Positions 1 to 8,313 are shown, counted from the stretch's first letter. The stretch is 64,000 nt of DNA from Paenibacillus sp. BIHB 4019 (GCF_002741035.1 NZ_CP016808.1:7030001-7094000); one strand, 5' to 3'. Notes: generated from the sequence alone by a model not told the origin. Program-made: numbers and translations.

Positions 1-34
1 TGGCCCCGCTGAAATCACAACCATATATTTTCAT
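1..34 (-). CDS. Start fragment of a DUF429-like protein (runs off the window)
   Basis: Only the first 11 codons are inside the window, reading MKIYGCDFSGA. The ATG has a strong ribosome site (GGAGGGG) 7 bases upstream, and a plausible promoter lies just behind it. The opening resembles DUF429 predicted nucleases, which begin with a short beta strand followed by G-x-D-F/G. That family call is inference from a very short stretch; the presence of a translated start is better supported than its identity. Confidence 0.4.
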   Translation of the reverse strand, partial: MKIYGCDFSGA

Positions 35-65
35 CCATAAGCCCCTCCACCGTTACTCTCATTCT

Positions 66-96
66 ATTATAATACTTTATTAGCGTCTCCTTGCAA
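66..96 (-). promoter_or_regulatory. Candidate sigma-A promoter for the leftmost gene
   Basis: On the minus strand a -35 TTGCAA (91-96) is followed after 16 bases by TATTAT (69-74). An overlapping TATAAT lies at 66-71. It reads toward the DUF429-like start at 34. Confidence 0.35.
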
Positions 97-122
97 TTTC
101 AAAAAAATAGAGCTCGCACCAT

Positions 123-162
123 AAAAAAGATGGCTCCAGTAATAAAAACGGAACCACCTTTT
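123..162 (-). terminator. Rho-independent terminator after the secreted Ig-like protein
   Basis: Arms at 127-137 and 150-160 form an 11-bp stem with two G-U type pairs. On the minus strand it is followed by a T-tract. It lies just downstream of the stop at 188. Confidence 0.6.
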
Positions 163-187
163 AATTAATCCTGCTATTAATTGCCAC

Positions 188-1039
188 TCAGTCCTCCGGC
201 TCTGTTGTGTCGTAGCTCACAAAATACTTCGGCATTCCTCCTCCATTCCTTGCAGCATCTACAATATTTATCTCGAACCCATTTGCCCCATAGAGAATAG
301 GTACTTCAATAGTGAACTCGCCATTTGCAGTAAAAGTTGCTTCATATATCTGATGATCAAGCCATGAATAAGCCGATACGCTTATACCTGAATAATCGCC
401 CAGTATGTCAACGAGCAAGTCGCTAATAACACGCCCGCGAATCATACCAATTTGACCAGAAACAATAATTTCCGGACTATACAATTCGTGCACGGGCTCG
501 CTCATATCTATAATGCATTCCGCCAGCTGATCAATTAAATAATCGTCCGGCCCCAAGCCTACCCGCGGGACGATTACATAATAGCCTTGATCCAACTGAA
601 AGTAGGACGAGCTCGCTGTTACCATGCCATACCAATCGCTAAGTTTGTAGCTGCCCGGAGACATGCCGTTCACTTCCTCCAATATCTTCCCTTTCCACGT
701 CAAGCCGTTCCCCACTACAGCATAGGCATCAAGCGAAAAATAGGAAAGCGGCTCGTTAATCGTATAACTAATGTCGGTATAGTCCATTTCATGATTAAAA
801 TCTGGAGAAAAAATATAAGGAGCAACCGCAACATCCGTTACTTGAGCTGGTTGCAATGAAAGCTTTTGATCTCCAATAGAAGATAATGGTACAAAGCCAG
901 ACGGCAATGTGATTGGCGCGTTTGTTGTGCCAGCCTCTACTGCCATCGCCCCTGTTGGAAATGAAAACAACAGCATAAAAGCCAGGGTGCAAAATAATAT
1001 CTTTCTCCGAACAGCTAAGCGTTCAAAAAACAGCTGCAT
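188..1039 (-). CDS. Secreted protein with Ig-like (FlgD/Fn3-type) repeats
   Basis: The 283-residue product starts at the ATG at 1039, preceded by GGGAGGGG; an upstream in-frame start lacks such a site. It has a Sec signal peptide (basic RRK, hydrophobic core, cleavage near AMA-VEAG). The stretch beginning FSPDFNHEMDYTDISYTINE resembles the SPNGDG...TTISYTL pattern of FlgD-Ig or Fn3-like modules found at the C-termini of secreted subtilases. A second beta-rich segment ends in FTIEVPILYGANGFEINIVD. No catalytic residues were recognised. It may be a stand-alone adhesion or binding module; the Ig-like assignment is inference from the pattern. Confidence 0.7.
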   Translation of the reverse strand: MQLFFERLAVRRKILFCTLAFMLLFSFPTGAMAVEAGTTNAPITLPSGFVPLSSIGDQKLSLQPAQVTDVAVAPYIFSPDFNHEMDYTDISYTINEPLSYFSLDAYAVVGNGLTWKGKILEEVNGMSPGSYKLSDWYGMVTASSSYFQLDQGYYVIVPRVGLGPDDYLIDQLAECIIDMSEPVHELYSPEIIVSGQIGMIRGRVISDLLVDILGDYSGISVSAYSWLDHQIYEATFTANGEFTIEVPILYGANGFEINIVDAARNGGGMPKYFVSYDTTEPED

Positions 1040-1205
1040 GAAACCCCTCCCGATTTCTATCTCAAATGAATACAAGCTTGAGGCCTTTTGTGCTCCTTCC
1101 CTATGTATTTATAAGTGAACGAAACCCAAATTATGTATATCATTGCGCAAGTGGCTTATTCCAAATGTTTAAAGCATTCGATTGAGTGCATTCAATGAGC
1201 ATCTG

Positions 1206-1248
1206 AAAAAAAATGGGCCCTGCGTTACCAGTTGGTAACACAGGGCCC
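1206..1248 (-). terminator. Strong terminator of the queuosine-precursor operon
   Basis: Arms at 1215-1229 and 1234-1248 form a 15-bp stem with one mismatch and a 4-base loop. On the minus strand it is followed by a run of eight T (1206-1213). It lies about 60 bases after the small ORF that follows queF. Confidence 0.85.
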
Positions 1249-1306
1249 GCTCTTCGCTGCATGCACCGGTTAAAAAGGCAGGAGCACAATGCCTACTTTA
1301 TTAGCT

Positions 1307-1543
1307 CTACTTTTTGGATGCATGCTTAGAAGCTTTCGCTTTCGAAATGCAGCTGTGGCCACGGCTTCCGCGACTACTACGACTTCCACGGCTGCGGCAG
1401 CTTTTGTGGCAGGAATCTTGATTCGCATCTACGTCGGAATACTTGTATTCGTACAAATGTTTTTCACATGGAACGCAATCATGGTCTACTATAATATACG
1501 AGAATGGGTCAGGCCTAGCTTGTGTTAAGGCCCTGCGACACAA
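1307..1543 (-). CDS. Small Cys/Ser/Arg-rich basic protein, unrecognised
   Basis: A 78-residue ORF starts at TTG (1543), ten bases after the queF stop, with a modest AGGGA site. It ends before the operon terminator, so it would be cotranscribed with the que genes. The N-terminal half has a D-H-D-C-x2-C segment. The C-terminal half is a tract of Ser, Arg, Gly, Lys, Cys and His that resembles small spore-coat or nucleic-acid-binding proteins. I do not recognise a family. An overlapping ORF on the other strand (1289-1528) is equally long but has no operon context. Whether it is translated is uncertain. Confidence 0.4.
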   Translation of the reverse strand: MCRRALTQARPDPFSYIIVDHDCVPCEKHLYEYKYSDVDANQDSCHKSCRSRGSRSSRGSRGHSCISKAKASKHASKK

Positions 1544-1552
1544 CTATCCCTA

Positions 1553-2050
1553 CTAGCGGTTATCTATTTTTTCCGGGTATAAGTCATGGTTCATCAGGCG
1601 GTTTTCCGCCATTTGCTCGTATTTTGTGCCCGGCTTTCCATAATTGCAATAAGGGTCGATAGAAATGCCTCCGCGCGGCGTGAACTTGCCCCAGACCTCA
1701 ATATAGCGGGGGTCCATCAGCTTGATCAGATCGTTCATAATAATGTTCACACAGTCCTCGTGGAAATCTCCGTGATTGCGGAAGCTGAATAAGTACAGCT
1801 TGAGCGACTTGCTTTCTACCATTAACACATCGGGAACATAGGAAATATATATCGTGGCAAAATCCGGCTGACCCGTCATTGGGCAAAGGCTCGTAAACTC
1901 CGGGCAGTTAAACTTCACAAAATAATCCCGGTACGGATGCTTGTTGTCAAAGGACTCCAAAATGTCAGGGGAATATTCGAACGTATAATTCGTTCCCTGA
2001 TTGCCAAGCAGGCTAATCCCCTGCAGCTCTTCTTCTTTTCTTCCACTCAT
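1553..2050 (-). CDS. queF: NADPH-dependent preQ0 reductase (7-cyano-7-deazaguanine reductase)
   Basis: QueF reduces the nitrile of preQ0 to the aminomethyl group of preQ1, the last step before tRNA-guanine transglycosylase in queuosine synthesis. The 165-residue length is that of the short unimodular class (B. subtilis type). The catalytic Cys lies in TSLCP (Cys56) with Asp63 in GQPDF. The NADPH-binding E-S-K-S-L-K-L-Y motif begins near residue 79. The start has AAGGAG nine bases upstream. It is the fourth que gene of the operon, separated from queE by about 190 bp that holds a dispersed repeat. Confidence 0.95.
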   Translation of the reverse strand: MSGRKEEELQGISLLGNQGTNYTFEYSPDILESFDNKHPYRDYFVKFNCPEFTSLCPMTGQPDFATIYISYVPDVLMVESKSLKLYLFSFRNHGDFHEDCVNIIMNDLIKLMDPRYIEVWGKFTPRGGISIDPYCNYGKPGTKYEQMAENRLMNHDLYPEKIDNR

Positions 2051-2123
2051 CGTTGTTCGCTCCTTCTCTTATCCTTCATTGCAAACCTTCTATTTCTAAA
2101 CCCATCAATCTATGCACAGTGAA

Positions 2124-2226
2124 CAAGCGTAACGTCTGTCGCTAACCTCTGGCGGCCAAGCTACCGTTTCGCGTAGAAATATAGAAAAGGGATGGAAAGA
2201 ACCTATCCTTTCCTAATATTTAAATA
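2124..2226. repeat. Dispersed intergenic element, copy A (queE-queF gap)
   Basis: Most diverged copy of the six-copy family. It keeps CTCTGGCGG, CCGTTTCGCG, GAAATATAG and an AT-rich arm ending in CCTAATATTT. It lies in the only long gap of the que operon, so it would be in the queE-queF message. Confidence 0.65.
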
Positions 2227-2244
2227 AAGCGTTACTCCGCTTGG

Positions 2245-2982
2245 CTAAACGCCGCGTTTGTTGCCCCACACCCAGGCGTGCAGCTGCGGCAGCACCCTCA
2301 CCTGATTCATGTCGCTGCGCACCATCACGCGCTCAATCAGCCATTCATACCGTTCCACGAGCTTGTCGCGCAGCTTGCCATTGTCGCCTTCGGCAAGATC
2401 ATCATTGCCCGCTTGGACGAAAAAAAGCACTCCCGGATACCGCGCGTGGACACTTGCGGCATACGCCAAATCAGCGTCGTCAAATACGACGACCTTCAGG
2501 CTAAAGCTGCGTGCCGCCTCCGACAGCCGGCTTACGATCTGGTCCAGCATGTCCCAGTTGGTGACCATGCCGGAGCTGGGCGGCTTGGGCGACAACGTCA
2601 GCTCGTCAATGTCGAGCAGCCAGTCCTGCCACTTGCTGCCCTGCGTTTCCAGCGCAACCTGGATGCCTGCGGCATGCAGCCCCTGCACGAGCTCGCCCGC
2701 ATGGCGAAGCAGCGCCGGATTGCCGCCGGACAGCGTCACATGCGAGAACGCTTCTCCGCCGACGGCGTGCAGCTCAGACATCACTTCCGCTGCGGTGAGC
2801 ATGCGGATCTCATCCTTGCCTGTGCCGTCCCAAGTAAAGGCAGAATCGCACCATGCGCAGCTGTAGTCACAGCCGGCTGTGCGGACAAACATCGTTTTTT
2901 GCCCGATGACCATGCCTTCCCCTTGCACAGTCGGCCCGAAAATTTCCATAACCGGGATACGCGCTTCGGCCTGCTTAAGCAT
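2245..2982 (-). CDS. queE: 7-carboxy-7-deazaguanine synthase (radical SAM)
   Basis: QueE converts 6-carboxytetrahydropterin to 7-carboxy-7-deazaguanine with a [4Fe-4S] cluster and S-adenosylmethionine. The 245-residue protein has the cluster motif C-x3-C-x2-C (Cys38, Cys42, Cys45, in CDYSCAWC). The substrate segment FGPTVQGEG lies near residues 15-23 and a TLSGGNP SAM motif near residue 104. The start overlaps the end of queD by 8 bases and has no good ribosome site, so translation is probably coupled to queD. Confidence 0.95.
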   Translation of the reverse strand: MLKQAEARIPVMEIFGPTVQGEGMVIGQKTMFVRTAGCDYSCAWCDSAFTWDGTGKDEIRMLTAAEVMSELHAVGGEAFSHVTLSGGNPALLRHAGELVQGLHAAGIQVALETQGSKWQDWLLDIDELTLSPKPPSSGMVTNWDMLDQIVSRLSEAARSFSLKVVVFDDADLAYAASVHARYPGVLFFVQAGNDDLAEGDNGKLRDKLVERYEWLIERVMVRSDMNQVRVLPQLHAWVWGNKRGV

Positions 2983-3460
2983 CGGGAGCAGCAGCCTTAG
3001 CTTGAATTTGTGCAGCCGCTAGCGGCTGCTCCGTCTTTTTGGGGCGGTAAATGACGTAGCTCGTTGGGGTTTCTCGCAAAAACACTTGAACACAGCGCGG
3101 CTTGTTCGCCAGCTGATCCAAATGACTTTGCGTAATTTCATAGATGGTGCGCGCAACGACTTCCGTTGTCGGAAAATGCTCCGCGCTCCGCGCATGGAAA
3201 TGCTCGTTGTCATCATTTAAATACGTATGGTCAAAGCGGTCATGAATAAGCCGCTTAATGAGAGCAAAATTAACAAGAAAACCGGAAGCATCCAGCTCAT
3301 CGCCAGCGATCGTCACATTGGCGAAATACGTATGCCCATGAATTTGGGCGCATTTGCCCGCATCGGCGCTCGGAATGCTGTGCGCGGCGGCAAAATGCAT
3401 ATCTTTGTTCAGCTCATAGCTGTAGGGATGTGTTGCGGAAGGGTAAATTTGCTGAATCAC
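2975..3460 (-). CDS. queD: 6-carboxy-5,6,7,8-tetrahydropterin synthase
   Basis: QueD makes 6-carboxytetrahydropterin from dihydroneopterin triphosphate. I place the start at GTG 3460 (161 residues, beginning MIQQIYPS). It has AAGGAGG 8-9 bases upstream and overlaps the queC stop. A longer frame to 3532 would run through queC with no ribosome site. Zinc ligands are His27, His41 and His43 (HGH), with the catalytic Cys37 in GKCAQIHGH. The queC-queD-queE overlaps indicate a tightly coupled operon. Confidence 0.95.
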   Translation of the reverse strand: MIQQIYPSATHPYSYELNKDMHFAAAHSIPSADAGKCAQIHGHTYFANVTIAGDELDASGFLVNFALIKRLIHDRFDHTYLNDDNEHFHARSAEHFPTTEVVARTIYEITQSHLDQLANKPRCVQVFLRETPTSYVIYRPKKTEQPLAAAQIQAKAAAPDA

Positions 3461-4188
3461 TCGGCCATCTCCTCCTTGCGAGAAGACAAATATTGCCGGA
3501 GGCCCTGCGATCTGAGCTTGCATGCCGGGCATTCGCCGCAGCCATCTGCAATGATGCCATTATAGCAGGTTAGCGTCTTGTTTCTGACGAAATCAAAGGC
3601 GCCCAGCTCATCGGCAAGCTGCCACGTTTGCGCTTTATTCAGCCACATTAGAGGGGTCTCAATGACGAACGGGTAGTCCATCGCGAGATTAAGCGTCACA
3701 TTCGTTGATTTAATAAAGATGTCGCGGCAATCGGGATAGCCGCTGAAATCCGTCTCACATACGCCGGTTACGACCGTATGTGCGCCAATCTGCTTGGCAA
3801 GTATCGCTGCGAACGATAGAAACAGCAAATTACGGCCATCTACGAATGTCGTCGGCAGGCCGCCTTCTGTTTGTTCAATGGCAATATCGTCCCTCGTCAG
3901 CGCATTTGGCGCCAACTGATTAAGCAGTGACATATCCAGCACATGATGCTTGACGCCTAGCTCCTCTGCAATTTGTGCAGCAGAGTCCAGCTCCAGCTTG
4001 TGGCGCTGCCCATAATTGAACGTCACAGCCTCCACAACGTCATAACGCTTGAGAGCCCAAAATAAACAGGTCGTGCTGTCCTGCCCTCCGCTAAATACGA
4101 CGACGGCTTTTTTCGCCGCTTGTCCGCCTGGTGCTGTTTGATTTTGCTTCACTTCTTGTGCGGCTTGCATTTCTTGTGTTGCTGTCAT
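3457..4188 (-). CDS. queC: 7-cyano-7-deazaguanine (preQ0) synthase
   Basis: QueC uses ATP and ammonia to turn 7-carboxy-7-deazaguanine into preQ0. The 243-residue protein has the PP-loop SGGQDST at residues 33-39. A C-terminal zinc site has Cys208, Cys217, Cys220 and Cys223. About 24 residues rich in Gln and Ala precede the usual family start, but the ATG at 4188 has a good AGGAGA site and no later in-frame start fits. It is the first gene of the operon, downstream of a preQ1-I riboswitch. Confidence 0.95.
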   Translation of the reverse strand: MTATQEMQAAQEVKQNQTAPGGQAAKKAVVVFSGGQDSTTCLFWALKRYDVVEAVTFNYGQRHKLELDSAAQIAEELGVKHHVLDMSLLNQLAPNALTRDDIAIEQTEGGLPTTFVDGRNLLFLSFAAILAKQIGAHTVVTGVCETDFSGYPDCRDIFIKSTNVTLNLAMDYPFVIETPLMWLNKAQTWQLADELGAFDFVRNKTLTCYNGIIADGCGECPACKLRSQGLRQYLSSRKEEMAE

Positions 4189-4264
4189 CTTTCATTCTCC
4201 TCTCTTCAATGCCGGCTAGAGCCGGGGCATGCAGAGAGATCCTTCGAACCTTTTGCCCATAAAA

Positions 4265-4370
4265 CAAGGTGAAACGGCCAAAAGCCATCCTCTGGCGGTA
4301 AAGCTGCCGTTTCGCGATGAAATATAAGAGTGTATAAAGGTGAAACTTATACCTTCTTATATTTTAAAAA
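4265..4370. repeat. Dispersed intergenic element, copy B (queC leader)
   Basis: It begins CAAGGTGAAACGGC, contains CCATCCTCTGGCGG and CTGCCGTTTCGCG, and ends with the AT hairpin GAAATATAAG...CTTATATTTT. It lies between the preQ1 attenuator and the queC start, so it is transcribed only when the attenuator is read through. Its AT-rich end touches the terminator T-tract. Confidence 0.75.
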
Positions 4371-4433
4371 ACGGAATTCATCTTGCCATTCCATTTTCCT
4401 TAGTTTTTTATAGAGGGAGTTCGCGAACCTCTC
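4366..4433 (-). promoter_or_regulatory. preQ1-I riboswitch with intrinsic-terminator platform
   Basis: On the minus strand the aptamer (4397-4433) reads AGAGGTTC, a short loop, CCCTCTATAAAAAACTAAGG, which is the canonical preQ1-I H-type pseudoknot consensus. It is followed at once by a terminator: arms 4388-4397 and 4368-4377 (10 bp with one G-U pair) and a T-run at 4366-4371. The last aptamer bases overlap the terminator arm. This fits ligand-induced termination that shuts off queCDEF when preQ1 is plentiful. Confidence 0.92.
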
Positions 4434-4492
4434 CTGTCGTGATGCGCCGTATGCGGCGTTCACTCCAGACTTTATATTTTCATACCTCTCGT

Positions 4493-4522
4493 ACTATAGC
4501 ACAGCTGCGGGCCGCTGAACAA
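4493..4522 (-). promoter_or_regulatory. Promoter of the que operon
   Basis: The minus strand carries TTGTTC (4517-4522), 18 bases, then TATAGT (4493-4498), preceded by TG for an extended -10. It lies about 60 bases upstream of the preQ1 aptamer. The 4434-4640 stretch otherwise holds only a small GCGCCG/CGGCG hairpin and the leader of the AIM24 gene. Confidence 0.6.
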
Positions 4523-4640
4523 GGGAAGACATTGGGCCCATACAAGGATAATCGAGCTTTTTGTCGAATATCATGAGGGACTGGAAATGCTTCACCTTCA
4601 TCATCCTATAAAATGCATGCAGCAGGAGGAAGATACGTCA

Positions 4641-5435
4641 ATGGCTTTTAAATTAAATAATGTGAAAGAAAACAAAAATGTCTTCATTCAAGATCAAATG
4701 GGCGGATTCAGCATTTTGGAATACAAAGAAGATCTCAGCTCCACGAATGCGCTGGAAGCACAAGCGAACTATTTTATGAATCAAAGCAATATGCGCAAAA
4801 AACAGCTGATGATTGAGCTGAGCAACAATGAAATTATGATGAGCGCAGGTGCCATGCAGTATATGATTGGCAGCATTGAAATGAATTCCGGCATTAAAGG
4901 CGTTGGCGGATTGATGCGCAATTTAGTCGCTGGCGCTGTAACCGGCACGTCCGCCGTTAAACCGGTATACAAAGGGACAGGCACGATTATGCTGGAGCCG
5001 ACTTATCGCTATTTGTGGCTTATTGACGTGGATAATGACCATATTGTCATCGAAGACGGCCTATTTTTAGCTTGCCACTCGACACTCGAATTAAGCGTAA
5101 GCGCACGCAAAACCCTTTCCTCGGCTGCGCTTGGCGGCGAAGGGCTGTTTAATTTAAGCGTCAGAGGAAAAGGCGTGCTCGCTGTGGAAGCGCCCATCCC
5201 TTCAGAAGAAGCGGTAGTCGTCGAGCTGCAAAATGATGTGCTTAAAGTAGACGGCAACTTTGCTTTAATGTGGTCAAGCTCCCTTGACTTCACTGTAGAA
5301 AAATCCGGGAAATCGCTTTTGGGCTCCGCCGCTTCTGGCGAAGGTCTCGTTAACGTGTACAGAGGAACGGGCCTCGTATGGCTAGCGCCGCTTACCGACT
5401 ATAAACCGCTGTCTCAAGCAGGAGCACGACGTTAA
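4641..5435 (+). CDS. AIM24 family protein (DUF124)
   Basis: The 264-residue protein starts at the ATG at 4641, with GGAGGA ten bases upstream; an earlier in-frame ATG has no such site. The middle reads SGIKGVGGLMRNLVAGAVTGTSAV, then a beta-rich region with repeated GTG, GEGLFNLSVRGKG and GEGLVNVYRGTGLVWLAP segments, typical of the AIM24/DUF124 family named after a yeast mitochondrial protein. The bacterial function is not established. There is no signal peptide or membrane segment. It faces the nucleoside operon convergently across a shared terminator. Confidence 0.85.
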   Translation: MAFKLNNVKENKNVFIQDQMGGFSILEYKEDLSSTNALEAQANYFMNQSNMRKKQLMIELSNNEIMMSAGAMQYMIGSIEMNSGIKGVGGLMRNLVAGAVTGTSAVKPVYKGTGTIMLEPTYRYLWLIDVDNDHIVIEDGLFLACHSTLELSVSARKTLSSAALGGEGLFNLSVRGKGVLAVEAPIPSEEAVVVELQNDVLKVDGNFALMWSSSLDFTVEKSGKSLLGSAASGEGLVNVYRGTGLVWLAPLTDYKPLSQAGARR

Positions 5436-5451
5436 TCCGATATACACACAA

Positions 5452-5488
5452 AAAAGACCGCGTTCCCTCATAAGGGAGCGCGGTCTTT
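5452..5488. terminator. Bidirectional terminator between convergent genes
   Basis: A 16-bp stem with one G-U pair and a 5-base loop is followed by a strong T-run on the minus strand and a weaker one on the plus strand. It ends both the AIM24 gene and the nucleoside operon. Confidence 0.8.
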
Positions 5489-5515
5489 CGTATGAACGCC
5501 TATTAAGAATGCCTA

Positions 5516-5923
5516 TTAGCGGGCAGGCAAGTTCAATTGCCACGATACGCCATATTTATCCTCCAGCCAGCCGAACAACGTGCTGACCGGCGATGGCGAC
5601 AATGGCATTAATACTTTGCCATCCTCCGCCAGCTTTGCGAAAACCTCGTTGATTTCCGCCTCGCTGTCGCAATTTACGAATAAGGAAAGCGCGGGAGTAA
5701 AGGCATGGGGATGCGAATCGCTGAGCTGATTGTCAATGCACATCACCTGCTGGCCTTTTATTGAGAAAATAGCGTGCAGCACCTTAGGCTTAGCGCCAGG
5801 CTCGCTTTGCGGATAATACTTTGCGCTTACAATGCCAGCATCCTCGAACGCGGAAACATATAGCTTCATCGCCTCGTCAGCTTGTCCCGAAAACATCAAA
5901 AAGGCAAATACCTTCTGTTCCAT
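5516..5923 (-). CDS. PhnB-like VOC-fold protein
   Basis: The 135-residue protein matches the PhnB/3-demethylubiquinone-9 3-methyltransferase-like branch of the vicinal oxygen chelate superfamily. Signs are the opening FLMFSGQADEAMKLYVSAF, a central VLHAIFSIKGQQVMCIDN strand pair, and the closing FGWLEDKYGVSWQLNL. The members are small cytosolic dimers, usually of unknown substrate, and not methyltransferases. It is the last gene of the nucleoside-uptake operon, 22 bases after the nucleoside phosphorylase. Confidence 0.85.
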   Translation of the reverse strand: MEQKVFAFLMFSGQADEAMKLYVSAFEDAGIVSAKYYPQSEPGAKPKVLHAIFSIKGQQVMCIDNQLSDSHPHAFTPALSLFVNCDSEAEINEVFAKLAEDGKVLMPLSPSPVSTLFGWLEDKYGVSWQLNLPAR

Positions 5924-5945
5924 TTCTCCTTCACTCCCTCTTCAT

Positions 5946-6671
5946 TTATGCGCTTGCCAGTTTCACAGCTGCGTTCAATGCAGCAGCGATTTCCCGTTCG
6001 ATTGCTTCCGCTACAACGTTCGTATGCGGATCATATTCTTGGGCCAAATCTGCATCGGCATAGCCGTCCAAAGCTAGAATCGCCCCGGCGCGTGCGCCGC
6101 GCAGCGTGGCAATAATGTAGAGTGCGGCAATTTCCATCTCGACCGCAAGCGCGCCAGCCTGCTTATACTGCTTATGCGGAATGTCCACCACGCCTGTAAA
6201 GAAAGCATCCAGCGTGACGGTAATCCCTTTTTTCACGATGCCGCCTTCCGCCACAGCTGCCGCATAAAGGGCGCTGCTAACTTCATGATCGGCAACCGCT
6301 GGGAACCCATCCGGCACCAGCTGCCGCGTCAAGCCGTCTGCGCGAACCGCAGCCGTGCTGACAACTAGGCTGCCGGCCGGATAATCGGCCGAATAAGAGC
6401 CCGCTGTACCGACGCGGATCAGCGTCGTAACGCCGCCCTTGATCAGCTCCTCAAAGCATATCGCCGCTCCCGGCGAGCCTACACCATGGCTGACTACCGC
6501 AAGGCGCATTCCTTTGTAGGTTCCGACGAAGCTGCGGTATTCGCGGCTGAATGCCAGCTCGCGCTTTTCTTCCAAATGCCCTGCAATCGTCTCCGCGCGT
6601 TTCGGATCGCCGCAAACGATAGCAATAGCGGGCAAATCTTCAGTATTCACTTGTAAAATCGGCAGCAGCAA
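5946..6671 (-). CDS. Nucleoside phosphorylase, uridine/purine type (PNP_UDP_1)
   Basis: It should cleave a nucleoside with phosphate to a free base and (deoxy)ribose 1-phosphate. Family marks are GDPKRA for phosphate, SHGVGSPGAAICFEEL, RVGTAGS, and VEMEIAALY near the ribose site. I favour the TTG at 6671 (241 residues), which has AAGGAG ten bases upstream and directly follows the upstream stop. An ATG at 6701 inside the previous gene is the alternative. It is in one operon with a BMP-type nucleoside importer, which supports a nucleoside rather than a methylthioadenosine substrate. Base specificity cannot be read from the sequence. Confidence 0.88.
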   Translation of the reverse strand: MLLPILQVNTEDLPAIAIVCGDPKRAETIAGHLEEKRELAFSREYRSFVGTYKGMRLAVVSHGVGSPGAAICFEELIKGGVTTLIRVGTAGSYSADYPAGSLVVSTAAVRADGLTRQLVPDGFPAVADHEVSSALYAAAVAEGGIVKKGITVTLDAFFTGVVDIPHKQYKQAGALAVEMEIAALYIIATLRGARAGAILALDGYADADLAQEYDPHTNVVAEAIEREIAAALNAAVKLASA

Positions 6672-6672
6672 G

Positions 6673-7344
6673 CTAATCCCACTCCTTTTTATGCCATTCA
6701 TCTTCAGGCAAGTCTATATCTTCTCCCGAGAAACGCTGCTCCTCGAACGGATCAGCGTAATTGTGGAAGCCGTTGCGCTCCCAGAAGCCTGGGCGGTCTT
6801 CCGTCATAAATTCAAAGCCGCGAATCCATTTCGCGCTTTTCCAGAAATACAAATGCGGCACCAAGAGGCGCAGCGGCCAGCCATGCTTCGGTGTCAGCTG
6901 CTCGCCATCATAGCTATGGGCGAGCAGCACATCCTCCCGCAATAAATCTTCAAGCGGCAAGTTCGTTTCATAATCCTGATCGGCATAAATCATCACATAT
7001 TTGGCCTCCGGCTTCACGTGAAGCAGCGGCAGCAAATCCTTGAATTTGACGCCTATCCACTGCGTATCCAGCTTCGACCAGCGAGTCACGCAATGAATAT
7101 CGTTTACTTGCGTCGTTTGCGGCATCGCCATCAGCTGCTCATAGGAAAACACCGTTTCCTGCTCTACGGCACCGCTAATTGTCAGCGTCCATTCTGCCAT
7201 ATTATACTCAGGCACTTCATTCTCATGCAAAATGGGAAAACGGTCCGTCAGCGCTTGTCCAGGCGGAACCCGGTGGGCGATTTCCGCGGCCACTTCAATA
7301 TGCCGAACCGGCGCTTTTTTCAAACGTTCAGCTTTACTGATCAT
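6673..7344 (-). CDS. Sulfite-oxidase-fold molybdopterin protein
   Basis: The 223-residue protein carries the oxidoreductase molybdopterin-binding domain. The molybdenum-ligand Cys lies in NDIHCVTRWSKLDTQWIGV, followed by YADQDYETNLPLEDLL and HGWPLRLLVPHLYFWKSAKWI. It has no signal peptide and no heme or dimerisation domain, as in the cytosolic YuiH-like group. ATG 7344 is chosen (GGAGG 11 bases upstream); a GTG six bases earlier is possible. Its place between a nucleoside permease and a nucleoside phosphorylase is odd and its substrate is unknown. Confidence 0.85.
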   Translation of the reverse strand: MISKAERLKKAPVRHIEVAAEIAHRVPPGQALTDRFPILHENEVPEYNMAEWTLTISGAVEQETVFSYEQLMAMPQTTQVNDIHCVTRWSKLDTQWIGVKFKDLLPLLHVKPEAKYVMIYADQDYETNLPLEDLLREDVLLAHSYDGEQLTPKHGWPLRLLVPHLYFWKSAKWIRGFEFMTEDRPGFWERNGFHNYADPFEEQRFSGEDIDLPEDEWHKKEWD

Positions 7345-7388
7345 GCTCACTTTAACCTCCTTCAATTATGCGGCTTGCAGCAAGGAAC

Positions 7389-8312
7389 CTAGCGCGAGCT
7401 TTCGTTTGCCTTGCGCGCCTCCGCCAAATAGCTTTTATCCTTGAAGAAAAACATTGCTATTATCGTTACCACATATGGCAGCATCATCGTAAAATGGACC
7501 GGCAGCGCATAGCCCTGCAGCCGGGTGCTGAGCGCATCCATAAAACCAAACAACAAGCTCGCTCCCGCAACGCCAAGCGGATTAGACTGGCCAAGCATCG
7601 TCGCAACTAACGCGATAAAGCCGCGGCCAGCCGTCATGCCTTCGGTAAACATCGTAACTTGACCAAGCGACAGCTGCGCTCCGGCAAGCCCGCATAAAAC
7701 GCCGCACATCAGCACCGCTCCATATTGGATATGCGTAACCTTGATGCCGAGGCTTCTTGCGGCAACCGGATTTTGTCCCGCGGCAAGCAAGCGGAAGCCG
7801 GATACGGTTTTAAATAAATAATACTGCAAACAAGCGACGAGAACGATCGATAAATAGACGAGCGGCGAATGGCCGGATACGACATCCCCGACCCAAGGAA
7901 TATCCTTGATCAGCGGAATATCCCACTTGGGCAGGCCGACCATGCTTTTATCGTAATAAGCGCCTTTGACATCAAAGATCGCCCGCAAGGAAAACGTCGT
8001 CAGCCCCAGCGCGAGAAAGTTAAGCGAAATCCCGACGACAATGACGTTTGCCTTCAAATGAATGGCCATATAGGCAAGCAATAAGGAGAACACGAGCACG
8101 CAGACGATAGCGAACAATACTGCAAGCCACACGCTGCCCGTCAAATGGTTGCCGACAATCGCCGAGAAGGCGCCAATAAGAATGAGCCCTTCCAAACCGA
8201 CGTTAAACAGGCCGACCCGCGCGCATAACGCACCGCCGAGCGCTGCAAGCAAAATCGGCGTAATCATGCGGAGTGTCGAAGCGAACAGGGAAACATCAAA
8301 CAGCTGATCCAC
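7389..8312 (-). CDS. Nucleoside ABC transporter permease (NupQ-like)
   Basis: This is the second permease of a BMP-family (BmpDEFG/NupNOPQ-type) importer. The GTG at 8312 directly follows the stop of the partner permease with a purine-rich GGCGGGGG upstream, giving 307 residues. It has about eight to nine hydrophobic helices and the branched-chain-type permease signature (ARVGLFNVGLEGLILIGAF near the start, GLAGAQLSLGQ and GRGFIALVATMLG later). It acts with the larger permease and the double ATPase. Confidence 0.9.
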   Translation of the reverse strand: MDQLFDVSLFASTLRMITPILLAALGGALCARVGLFNVGLEGLILIGAFSAIVGNHLTGSVWLAVLFAIVCVLVFSLLLAYMAIHLKANVIVVGISLNFLALGLTTFSLRAIFDVKGAYYDKSMVGLPKWDIPLIKDIPWVGDVVSGHSPLVYLSIVLVACLQYYLFKTVSGFRLLAAGQNPVAARSLGIKVTHIQYGAVLMCGVLCGLAGAQLSLGQVTMFTEGMTAGRGFIALVATMLGQSNPLGVAGASLLFGFMDALSTRLQGYALPVHFTMMLPYVVTIIAMFFFKDKSYLAEARKANESSR

Positions 8313-8313
8313 C

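Noticed and set aside
1289..1528. 79-residue Ala/Thr-rich ORF opposite the small Cys/Ser/Arg-rich ORF
   Set aside because: No ribosome site or operon context. Its low-complexity content is the mirror of the other strand's Ser/Arg tract.
4340..4576. 78-residue ORF upstream of the AIM24 gene
   Set aside because: It runs antisense through the preQ1 riboswitch and que promoter, has no ribosome site, and the product looks random.
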